From: a virus | Length of the DNA stretch: 28,963 bases | Reading direction: 5' to 3' (one strand) | IMG/VR virus record: IMGVR_UViG_3300034374_003079 | Coordinates: 1-28,963 of that record | In this document: one piece after another, positions 9,130 through 15,271 of the stretch | Numbering within the stretch: position 1 is the first letter of the stretch | Layout of the letters: every line of letters begins with the position of its first letter | Notes under the pieces: generated by a model | Seen by the model: the letters and a program-made list of their open reading frames with translations, nothing else | Database searches by the model: none | What the model was told of the DNA's origin: nothing | Program-made: the position numbers and the translations under genes

Positions 9130-9330
9130 CCAAACGTTTGGAAATTGTTTTAGTTTTTATTGTGGTCTATCCCACCGTCTAGACGGCGAAGGTTGTCTCC
9201 GTAGAGGCCAACGCCAATAAGAGCTAGGTCCGACTCTGAGGTGCCTAGCTCCAACCACATCTCTGTGGATTTCAGCCCCACTATTAAAGATAGGAGGGGG
9301 AACCTTTAATAAGACATTCCCTTATTAAAG
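9130..9330 (-). promoter_or_regulatory. Palindrome-rich leader upstream of the capsid gene
   Basis: Five perfect inverted repeats lie in 200 bp: CTTTAATAAG/CTTATTAAAG (9304-9330, 10 bp, 7-nt loop), CCACA/TGTGG (9255-9268), GAGCTAGG/CCTAGCTC (9221-9251), and two loopless 12-bp palindromes, CCGTCTAGACGG (9175-9186) and CCAAACGTTTGG (9130-9141). None is followed by a T-run, so they are not ordinary terminators. The looped ones suit RNA structure. The loopless ones suit a protein-binding site, or an RNase or promoter element. A short open frame (9150-9281) runs through the same stretch. The role is inferred only from position before the capsid gene. Confidence 0.5.
9150..9281 (-). CDS. Small ORF in the capsid leader (hypothetical, 36-43 residues)
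   Basis: From GTG at 9281 the frame gives 43 residues; from ATG at 9260 it gives 36 (M-W-L-E-L-G-T-S-E-S-D-L-A-L-I-G-V-G-L-Y, then GDNLRRLDGGIDHNKN). The composition is protein-like and the frame spans several palindromes. Neither start has an SD. It could be a leader peptide controlling capsid expression, a conserved tiny gene, or a chance frame in a structured leader. No function can be assigned. Confidence 0.45.
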   Translation of the reverse strand: MGLKSTEMWLELGTSESDLALIGVGLYGDNLRRLDGGIDHNKN

Positions 9331-9331
9331 T

Positions 9332-9436
9332 TTATTTCTGTTTAGGTGTGTAAGCAACGCCGCGATACTTCAGCTTCTGCTCTTTCTGTTGAGCTTTCTG
9401 CTCCCGTACACGGGCATCCAATTCGACTTGTGTCAT
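9332..9436 (-). CDS. Small DUF4278-like protein (34 residues, start uncertain)
   Basis: The C-terminal KLKYRGVAY resembles the short DUF4278 motif of cyanobacteria and their phages; the N-terminal half is Glu/Gln/Lys-rich and helical. The ATG at 9436 has no SD. An in-frame ATG lies at 9469, and the frame remains open, without a stop, back to the TAA of the preceding 49-residue gene. That added stretch also reads as protein (V-H-P-F-R-D-A-Y-R-L-S-M-E-R-G-S-D). The true protein may therefore reach 45-59 residues through a non-AUG start or stop-codon read-through. Confidence 0.6.
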   Translation of the reverse strand: MTQVELDARVREQKAQQKEQKLKYRGVAYTPKQK

Positions 9437-9453
9437 TGTAAGGAAAGAAGTGT

Positions 9454-9509
9454 CTGAGCCCCGTTCCATGCTCAGGCGGTATGCGTCCCGAAAGGGATGA
9501 ACGTACGTT
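9454..9509 (-). other. Structured spacer: two hairpins and a palindrome
   Basis: On the coding strand, in order: the perfect palindrome AACGTACGTT (9500-9509) just after a stop codon, a small hairpin TCCC-TTTC-GGGA (9486-9497), and CTGAGC/GCTCAG closing a 10-nt loop (9454-9475) that contains an ATG. The stretch also stays open in the frame of the DUF4278-like gene. It may be RNA structure governing that gene's start, or coding sequence that happens to fold. Confidence 0.4.
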
Positions 9510-9511
9510 AC

Positions 9512-9661
9512 TTACTTCTTCTTAGCAGTCTTAGCTGCCTTCTTAAATTGAGCAGCCGTAGGAGCACCTTCGCTTCCTGGCTTCCTCATCTTCTCACCAG
9601 ACCCTTGTTTAATTCTCATCCGTTTTGCATGGATGTTTGCGTAGAGACCACGTTTAGCCAT
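9512..9661 (-). CDS. Small basic protein (DUF6321-like, 49 residues)
   Basis: The product begins [20 protein letters not shown], continues SGEKMRKPGSEGAPTAAQF and ends in a Lys/Ala-rich tail (AAKTAKKK). About a third of its residues are Lys or Arg. The pattern matches a small basic protein I recognise from cyanophages and other marine phages (DUF6321-like, from memory), probably nucleic-acid binding, but no function is established. The ATG overlaps the psbA stop by one base (TAATG), so it is translated by coupling with D1. Confidence 0.75.
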   Translation of the reverse strand: MAKRGLYANIHAKRMRIKQGSGEKMRKPGSEGAPTAAQFKKAAKTAKKK

Positions 9662-10716
9662 TAGCCAATCACCGGGGCTGTGTGTGTAGCAAGATCAAGG
9701 GGGAAGTTGTGAGCGTTGCGCTCGTGCATCACCTCAAAGCCGAGGTTAGCTCGGTTGAGAATGTCTGCCCAGGTGTTAACGACACGACCATCAGAAGATA
9801 CCAGTGATTGATTGAAGTTAAACCCATTCAGGTTGAACGCCATAGTAGATACGCCAAGAGCAGCGAACCAAATACCCACCACTGGCCAAGCAGCAAGGAA
9901 AAAGTGCAGAGAGCGACTATTATTAAAACTTGCGTACTGGAAAATGAGACGCCCAAAATATCCGTGGGCAGCCACGATGTTATAGGTCTCTTCCTCTTGG
10001 CCAAACTTGTAACCATAGTTCTGGCTTTCCGTTTCAGTAGTTTCACGTACAAGTGAGGACGTAACAAGTGAACCGTGCATCGCACTAAATAGCGACCCAC
10101 CAAATACCCCAGCGACACCGAGCATGTGGAACGGGTGCATGAGGATGTTATGTTCGGCTTGGAAAACGAGCATATAGTTGAAGGTACCCGATATACCGAG
10201 AGGCATAGCATCGGAGAAACTACCCTGACCAAACGGGTAGACAAGGAAAACTGCCGTGGCGGCAGCGACTGGTGCTGAGTATGCGACACAAATCCAGGGC
10301 CTCATCCCTAGTCGATAGCTAAGTTCCCACTCTCGTCCCATGTAAGCATAGATGCCAATGAGGAAGTGGAAGACGGTAAGCTGGAAAGGACCGCCGTTGT
10401 AGAGCCATTCATCAAGTGAATTAGCTTCCCAAATTGGGTAGAAGTGTAGTCCGATGGCATTGCTGCTCGGAACGACGGCTCCCGATATGATGTTGTTTCC
10501 ATAAAGAAGAGAGCCAGCAACAGGCTCACGAATGCCATCAATGTCCACCGGAGGTGCAGCAATGAAAGCGATAATAAAACAAATGGCTGCAGCAAGGAGA
10601 CACGGAATCATCAGTGTCCCAAACCAGCCGACATAAAGACGGTTATCTGTACTGGTTACCCAATCGCAGAAGTCGTCCCAAAGATTTTTAGTTTGGGGTT
10701 GTGCAATAGTAACCAT
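9661..10716 (-). CDS. psbA: Photosystem II D1 protein
   Basis: The 351-residue product is a complete D1, the reaction-centre subunit that turns over fastest in light. Landmarks are present: GWFGTLMIP, the [20 protein letters not shown] segment with TyrZ (residue 160, shifted one from the usual 161), [15 protein letters not shown] (P680 chlorophyll ligand), the QB-site stretch [20 protein letters not shown], and the Mn-cluster C-terminus [13 protein letters not shown]. The extension after the Ala cleavage site is only eight residues (THTAPVIG) against about 16 in most cyanobacteria. Residue 129, equivalent to 130, is Glu (GREWELSYR), as in high-light D1 forms. No intron is seen. It starts 5 nt after the RlpA-like gene, without an SD. 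The role in cyanophages is to keep photosynthesis running during infection. Confidence 0.98.
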   Translation of the reverse strand: MVTIAQPQTKNLWDDFCDWVTSTDNRLYVGWFGTLMIPCLLAAAICFIIAFIAAPPVDIDGIREPVAGSLLYGNNIISGAVVPSSNAIGLHFYPIWEANSLDEWLYNGGPFQLTVFHFLIGIYAYMGREWELSYRLGMRPWICVAYSAPVAAATAVFLVYPFGQGSFSDAMPLGISGTFNYMLVFQAEHNILMHPFHMLGVAGVFGGSLFSAMHGSLVTSSLVRETTETESQNYGYKFGQEEETYNIVAAHGYFGRLIFQYASFNNSRSLHFFLAAWPVVGIWFAALGVSTMAFNLNGFNFNQSLVSSDGRVVNTWADILNRANLGFEVMHERNAHNFPLDLATHTAPVIG

Positions 10717-10721
10717 TGAAG

Positions 10722-11042
10722 TTAGTTAAGACGAGTTACTTTGACTTGTCCAACTCCAGAACCAGTGAGACCGATAGCATCAGCCGCACCTTTACTTAGA
10801 TCTAGATTCCTACCATGAATGTAAGGACCACGATCATTTACCCGAACAACGGCACACCGCTTGAAACATACACGAAGTTTAGTTCCAAAGGGTAGTGTCT
10901 TGTGCGCTGTAGTAAGGGCGTTTTGATTATATCGTTCACCGTTAGCAGTAAGGTTACCATGGAAGCCAGGACCATACCAACTAGCGATCACCGATAGAGT
11001 AGTTAGAACAGGAATCATAATAATAAAGCGAAGAACTTTTAT
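10722..11042 (-). CDS. RlpA-like double-psi beta-barrel protein, probable AUA start
   Basis: The core is a clear RlpA-type barrel: [67 protein letters not shown]. RlpA domains bind or cleave denuded peptidoglycan. With the ATG at 11018 the protein is 98 residues with a short hydrophobic start and no SD. Eight codons upstream, AUA at 11040-11042 lies 8 nt after GGAG and adds (M)KVLRFII. This completes a signal peptide, [19 protein letters not shown], ahead of SWYG. No ATG, GTG or TTG lies between that point and the upstream stop. The AUA start (106 residues) is inference. The gene sits between hli and psbA, and may act at the cell wall in lysis or superinfection control. Confidence 0.8.
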   Translation of the reverse strand: MKVLRFIIMIPVLTTLSVIASWYGPGFHGNLTANGERYNQNALTTAHKTLPFGTKLRVCFKRCAVVRVNDRGPYIHGRNLDLSKGAADAIGLTGSGVGQVKVTRLN

Positions 11043-11059
11043 ATTACTTACTCCTACTA

Positions 11060-11090
11060 ATCCGCCAATACACTCGCAGTATTGACGGAT
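11060..11090 (-). terminator. Strong hairpin after hli, no T-run
   Basis: On the coding strand ATCCGTCAATAC and GTATTGGCGGAT form a 12-bp stem (one G-T pair) around a 7-nt loop, just after the 16-residue peptide gene. No T-run follows, so it is either a weak terminator, an RNase processing site, or a 3' stabiliser for the hli message. The RlpA-like ribosome-binding site begins 5 nt after it. Confidence 0.55.
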
Positions 11091-11099
11091 CTGGCAATA

Positions 11100-11150
11100 C
11101 TACTTTTTCTTAGTACCGCCGCCTTTGTGGCCTTTCTTTCCGCAAGACAT
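11100..11150 (-). CDS. Tiny basic peptide (16 residues)
   Basis: The frame encodes M-S-C-G-K-K-G-H-K-G-G-G-T-K-K-K. GGAG lies 10 nt before the ATG, inside the last codons of hli, so it can be translated from the hli message. One Cys, one His and seven Lys suggest a nucleic-acid- or metal-binding peptide, but nothing more can be claimed. A strong hairpin follows its stop. It may also be a chance frame. Confidence 0.5.
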   Translation of the reverse strand: MSCGKKGHKGGGTKKK

Positions 11151-11152
11151 GA

Positions 11153-11323
11153 TTAGAATACTCCAGGAATAATTTGACCAGTTACAATGTAAGCGCCAAT
11201 AGCAGCCACGAAACCAAGCATAGCAAGGCGACCATTAAGGAGTTCAGCACGTTCGTTATGAGGCACAGTGTAGTCTTTGTCAATATACATGGTAGGTTCT
11301 TTAGCCCAAATGTTGGTGGTCAT
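11153..11323 (-). CDS. hli: High-light-inducible protein (Hli)
   Basis: The 56-residue protein has one transmembrane helix with the chlorophyll-binding motif of the Hli/Scp family: NERAELLNGRLAMLGFVAAI (residues 23-42), followed by GAYIVTGQIIPGVF. Hli proteins bind chlorophyll in thylakoid membranes and protect photosystem II and newly made D1 under excess light, so pairing with psbA is functional as well as positional. The ATG overlaps the scaffold stop by one base (TAATG), linking its translation to a structural gene. Confidence 0.95.
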   Translation of the reverse strand: MTTNIWAKEPTMYIDKDYTVPHNERAELLNGRLAMLGFVAAIGAYIVTGQIIPGVF

Positions 11324-11973
11324 TAGAATTGAAGATCAGAGTTTTCAAGTTTACGGATTACATCTTGCCGGTAAGCTGGGTCTTTATCGTAACGTGGGTC
11401 ACTCATTGCTTGTACAAGTTCAGCTTGGCTGCGGAAGGTAGCGTCTTCTTTACTAGCACTACGGCCAGTCAACAGGTTACCGTCCTTACCAACTGCATCA
11501 CCGTACTTAGCAGCGAGTGCTTGTACAGCAAAGAAGATAGCACTAGGATCACCTTTACCCATCACTGAATCATACATCTGGATCTCACCTTCGGAGAGGT
11601 TTTGTCCAGCCCAACTGATCATAGATTGATAAGCTTTCTTACCACCTACCATCTTGAACAACTGTTCAGCTTGTTCTTGAGTAAGTTGATTTTCAGTAGG
11701 GGCTTCTTCTTCTTCAGACTCCTCTACTTCTTCGTCGGCTTCTTCACCGGCTTCGGCTTCATCGGTTTGTTGTACTTCATCACGTGGTTCACCTAATTTC
11801 TTTTGAAGTGCAAGGTAAGCTTGTTCAAGAGACTCAGCATCTTTGAACTTACCAGCATACATTTGATTTCGTTCACCTTCAGCTGCTTCAGCTACAGCCA
11901 GGGAATCTTGCTCATCAGCATTGAGTTCACCTTGATCTGCAGGTGCTTCGTTATAAGTTAGAGTTTCACTCAT
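11323..11973 (-). CDS. Capsid assembly scaffolding protein (gp9-like)
   Basis: The 216-residue protein is very acidic: residues about 15-30 and 65-95 are runs of Glu and Asp (for example EEADEEVEESEEEE). The middle has AGKFKDAESLEQAYLALQKK, a motif typical of podovirus scaffolds, and the C-terminus is helical and ends in VIRKLENSDLQF. Its place directly after the portal matches T7 gene 9. It would direct procapsid assembly and leave before packaging. The ATG at 11973 is 9 nt after the portal stop. Confidence 0.9.
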   Translation of the reverse strand: MSETLTYNEAPADQGELNADEQDSLAVAEAAEGERNQMYAGKFKDAESLEQAYLALQKKLGEPRDEVQQTDEAEAGEEADEEVEESEEEEAPTENQLTQEQAEQLFKMVGGKKAYQSMISWAGQNLSEGEIQMYDSVMGKGDPSAIFFAVQALAAKYGDAVGKDGNLLTGRSASKEDATFRSQAELVQAMSDPRYDKDPAYRQDVIRKLENSDLQF

Positions 11974-11982
11974 AAGTGGTGG

Positions 11983-13563
11983 TTACATTTGTGGTGGTTG
12001 TTGTTGCATCATTTGTTGAGCCATCTCAGCATTAGCTTGTTCACGACGTTGATCAACTTGTGCTAGTTGTCCAGCTTGTTGTGCCATAGCCATCTGTGCT
12101 TGTTGTTGCATAGCGGCTTGTTGTTGTTGCTGAACTTCTTGCATACTCTTAACAAGGTTCAAGACTTCAATACCTTGTGAAGCAGCTAATCGTTTGATGA
12201 CCTCTTCAGGATTGATGTAGGTTTGAAGGGCTTCCGGTCCCATTGTTTGCGCAATAGTACCGAGGAATTGTGCCAAGCTTTCACGATCTTGACCACGACC
12301 TAATGCATTGATGCCTGCAACAATAGTAGGTCGTACAATGTCACCCTTAGGTAAGCGAGGAATATCGCCAACCTTTTGTGCAACACTGAGTTTACGATTT
12401 AGATACGGTACCAAAAACTCAACAGTCAAAAGGGAAAATAGTCCACCGAGTTGTTGTTCGAGTTCAAGTTGTGTGAGTCGTACTTCCTCAGCTGTGGTGC
12501 GTTCACTTTGCCGTACAGTAAGGATAAGGAATGCATCACTTAGACGTTGTGTTAGTGTACCAATCATTTGGTAAGCAGTTTGGAAGTCTGCTGTTTTACC
12601 AACTTGTACAACACCAATGTCATCTGGGCGACCTTGGATGATAGCACCGTTACCAGCTTTAGCAAGTGTAGCAGGTTTAGTCGTACTTGATGGGGAGACA
12701 GTGAAGACCACTTTAGCAGCAGCAGCAGATCCCTCTACCACTGCTTGTGACAGTGCTTCAAGTGACTTAAGATCACCAATAAATTCTTCCACACGACCAC
12801 GACCATAGACTTCACCATCTACATGGTTAAACCTAAGCACCAACCAAGGTGTTGATTCCTTCGGTGCTTTACCTTGAGATCCAGGTAGTTGTTCCCCATT
12901 GATTTCTTGATGCCAGATCCAACGATTGTTATCTAAAGTACAATGTGTGTAGACATCAACCTCATCTTCATGAGACCTGGATTCATCCATTGGCTCATTG
13001 GGTTGAGGATCTTTATAATTGGGGTAAAATTTTTTCAGTATTTTTTTCGAGATTGTTTCCTTTGTTACGATCTCAATAACATTACCGTTGCCATCTCTAT
13101 CTACTACATAACGGTTCAAAGGATAAAGCTTAAGCCCATCCTTACCCATAAAGATAAGAGCATTACCAGCTACAACAAGATGCTTAAGTGCTTGGTGTAC
13201 AACGACACGATCACCTGAAGCTGCAATAGCCTCCATGATAATACGTTCTACTTTAGCAAACGACAAGTCAAGTTCTGATCTAATCTCAGGACCTAGTTCT
13301 TGACCAAGGTTGATATCATTAACCTGTAGCTTAAAGAAACTGGTTTGAGGTGGTAGTAGAGCTAACATCAATTTAGATGCTAGAGTGACTACCCCCTTTG
13401 CACCAACGCTTTGCCACGGGGTTGTTAGTTTGATAGATCCTTTGGTGTAGACCTCATCCTCTCGGATAAGATAAGGAAGAGTTAGATCGGCTGCCTGTCT
13501 AGCAGTGTTTAGAAACTGGGCACGGTCTGAAGACAATCTGTCATAACGAATTTTAGCAGTCAT
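11983..13563 (-). CDS. Portal (head-tail connector) protein, gp8-like
   Basis: The 526-residue length fits T7 gp8 (536). Early motifs LPYLIREDEVYTKGSIKLTT and PWQSVGAKGVVTLASKLMLA, then LPPQTSFFKLQV, are diagnostic of podovirus connectors. The last 60 residues are extremely Gln/Ala-rich (QQQQQAAMQQQAQMAMAQQA), which is low complexity. It forms the dodecameric ring through which DNA enters and leaves the head. The ATG overlaps the preceding gene's TGA by one base (TGATG). Confidence 0.95.
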   Translation of the reverse strand: MTAKIRYDRLSSDRAQFLNTARQAADLTLPYLIREDEVYTKGSIKLTTPWQSVGAKGVVTLASKLMLALLPPQTSFFKLQVNDINLGQELGPEIRSELDLSFAKVERIIMEAIAASGDRVVVHQALKHLVVAGNALIFMGKDGLKLYPLNRYVVDRDGNGNVIEIVTKETISKKILKKFYPNYKDPQPNEPMDESRSHEDEVDVYTHCTLDNNRWIWHQEINGEQLPGSQGKAPKESTPWLVLRFNHVDGEVYGRGRVEEFIGDLKSLEALSQAVVEGSAAAAKVVFTVSPSSTTKPATLAKAGNGAIIQGRPDDIGVVQVGKTADFQTAYQMIGTLTQRLSDAFLILTVRQSERTTAEEVRLTQLELEQQLGGLFSLLTVEFLVPYLNRKLSVAQKVGDIPRLPKGDIVRPTIVAGINALGRGQDRESLAQFLGTIAQTMGPEALQTYINPEEVIKRLAASQGIEVLNLVKSMQEVQQQQQAAMQQQAQMAMAQQAGQLAQVDQRREQANAEMAQQMMQQQPPQM

Positions 13564-14390
13564 CAGACGTTAATAACAGTAGGTACTTGTGAAGCTGCAG
13601 AGGCAGACAATGTAGGTGAAGTAAAGGCAATAGGTACAGAAGAAGCTGACTGAGGACGATATTTAAATCCCTCAGTACCAGCAAGTTTATTCTGGTTATA
13701 TCCAATACCAAGCTGAAGGTTAGCAGGAGATGTCTGACGACTAGAGTTAATCATAAATGCGCGATTATCAGCAGCTTCTTGCTCTGCAAGGGCAGCGTTT
13801 TGTGCCATCTGTTGCTGGTACATTGCTTGTGAATTAGCAATACCTGCTGTCATCATAGCACTTAGATCAGCCATTTGTTGTTGATTAGCAGCTGTAGATG
13901 CCGCCATCATCTCCAAGAATGGAGCCATAATGCTGGTGTAGTCAGGGCCAGCTGGTGCTTGCGAACCACCAAGTTGTTGCTGGGATGGCGTCATTGGGGA
14001 AGAAGAGGAAGCCGCAGCTAAATTAGGATCCGAAGCAGAAGTTAGAGTTTGGGGTTGGTTGGAGCCACGTGGGGCAATGTTAACTATTGGAACTCCATTT
14101 TGAGTACCGCTGGTACCCTGGTAAACATTTCCAGGGTCAATAACCAGACCTTCCAAAGGTGCTAAAGCCTGTTTAGCAGCCGCTTCGGCAGCACTAGCTG
14201 AAGGTGCAGGTGTAGATATCGATTCATTATAAGTTTTTACAGCACCCGCACCAATATCAATATTAAGTTTTTGAGCTTTGGCAAGAACTTCAGCTACACT
14301 TTTACCAGTTTGTTTAGCAATTTTTTCAGCCTCTTTCCCACTAAGAGTGCCGCCAACTTCTCTGATCAGTTCAGATAACGACTTAGCCAT
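13563..14390 (-). CDS. Gln/Ala/Ser-rich probable virion protein upstream of the portal
   Basis: The 275-residue protein begins MAKSLSELIREVGGTLSGKE with a short helical domain (to about residue 50), then becomes rich in Ser, Ala, Pro and Gln, with a Met/Gln/Ala helical stretch around residues 150-210. No catalytic motif is visible. Position between the reductase genes and the portal, together with its composition, suggests a virion or head-assembly protein of the kind seen in T7-like cyanophages. The GTG at 14429 extends the frame, but the ATG at 14390 is chosen because GAGGAG lies 4 nt before it, the clearest SD in this block. Confidence 0.7.
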   Translation of the reverse strand: MAKSLSELIREVGGTLSGKEAEKIAKQTGKSVAEVLAKAQKLNIDIGAGAVKTYNESISTPAPSASAAEAAAKQALAPLEGLVIDPGNVYQGTSGTQNGVPIVNIAPRGSNQPQTLTSASDPNLAAASSSSPMTPSQQQLGGSQAPAGPDYTSIMAPFLEMMAASTAANQQQMADLSAMMTAGIANSQAMYQQQMAQNAALAEQEAADNRAFMINSSRQTSPANLQLGIGYNQNKLAGTEGFKYRPQSASSVPIAFTSPTLSASAASQVPTVINV

Positions 14391-14586
14391 CGTTCTCCTC
14401 CATATAATTGATGACCCACTCAACGACACTACGTTGACCAGATCGGTACATAACTTGTTCCATTGTCATATCAGGTGTAGGGTTGGTTGGTGGAAATATC
14501 TCGTCTAACTTGGTAAGCATGGCATTAGCTGTCATGCCACGTACATCTAGTAGACTAAGCGTATTGGGGGAGGTTGGGGTTTGCAT
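14383..14586 (-). CDS. Small conserved-looking protein before the portal module (67 residues)
   Basis: The C-terminal two thirds, IFPPTNPTPDMTMEQVMYRS then GQRSVVEWVINYMEEN, resembles a small protein I recognise from other cyanophages near the portal gene; the function is unknown. The ATG at 14586 overlaps the end of nrdB by 32 nt. A later ATG at 14535, which would give 50 residues, falls after the nrdB stop and is a good alternative. Its last codons contain the SD of the next gene, so the two are tightly coupled. Confidence 0.7.
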   Translation of the reverse strand: MQTPTSPNTLSLLDVRGMTANAMLTKLDEIFPPTNPTPDMTMEQVMYRSGQRSVVEWVINYMEENDG

Positions 14587-15271
14587 GTTCAAAGAAAGCA
14601 GGCATACGTGCCCGACGTGTGTCAGAAAGTTCAGGTGCCTTCCCTTGATACATCAAGCTATCGCTGGAATCCAGCCAAAATTTTTTGTTCAAATATTTAA
14701 GGGAGTTACTAGAACTCAATGGTTGCATCACCCAGTTGATAGTTGCCTTACGCAGTTTATCAAGAGAAGGACTGATATCAAGCCCCAACTCACGACAAAC
14801 AAGGCTATTGGTAGCAACATGTACTTGTTCATCACGACTGATATCAGCGCTTACTGTTCGGAGTCCAGCATCACCGTTAAATCGGAAGAACGGGAGGAGC
14901 ACAAAGAAAATTGCACGCTCGGCAACAAGTGCTTTGAGGAGCGTGTGATCTGGATGAGCAACCCAGGCGTCACGAAGTCGTTTTGCTTCTGCCTCAGCTT
15001 CTTCATCAACGCCGATAGCATTGGCGATGTAACCGAGTGCAAGGTCATGGTTCTCTTCGTCCTTGATATTGGACAGAAGAATGTCCCTTGCCATTTCTGG
15101 TACTTCAGTTTTGAGAGCATCTTTGATAAAGTCACCAACTGGTAATTCCATATGTCGAATAGCCAAGGCACGGTAGATAGTTTCTTCCGCACCATCAACA
15201 AGTTTACCAGCAGTTGTTTGGACAGGAGTCCATGTACGTTTACGATCTAATAGTTTTTGATAAGGGTTCAT
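14555..15271 (-). CDS. nrdB: Class I ribonucleotide reductase small subunit without the usual radical tyrosine
   Basis: The 238-residue ferritin-like protein carries the di-metal set: Glu29 or Glu30, E72xxH75 (DEENHD), Glu118 (VAERAIFF) and E148xxH151 (SRDEQVHVA). The place of the radical tyrosine, four residues after the first His, is Leu79. All carboxylates remain, so a manganese-type cofactor of subclass Id style is more likely than the DOPA type that loses them; this is inference. It is shorter than most NrdB proteins (about 320-375). The TTG at 15280 extends the frame, but the ATG at 15271 overlaps the nrdA stop as ATGA and is preferred. It would generate the radical passed to NrdA. Confidence 0.85.
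   Translation of the reverse strand: MNPYQKLLDRKRTWTPVQTTAGKLVDGAEETIYRALAIRHMELPVGDFIKDALKTEVPEMARDILLSNIKDEENHDLALGYIANAIGVDEEAEAEAKRLRDAWVAHPDHTLLKALVAERAIFFVLLPFFRFNGDAGLRTVSADISRDEQVHVATNSLVCRELGLDISPSLDKLRKATINWVMQPLSSSNSLKYLNKKFWLDSSDSLMYQGKAPELSDTRRARMPAFFEHANPNLPQYA

Noticed and set aside
10717-11042. PhotoRC-type structured RNA upstream of psbA
   Set aside because: The RlpA-like gene ends 5 nt before psbA, leaving no room for a leader; I see no matching fold.
11060-11090. Standard rho-independent terminator
   Set aside because: The stem is strong but no T-run follows, so I keep it only as a hairpin with uncertain role.
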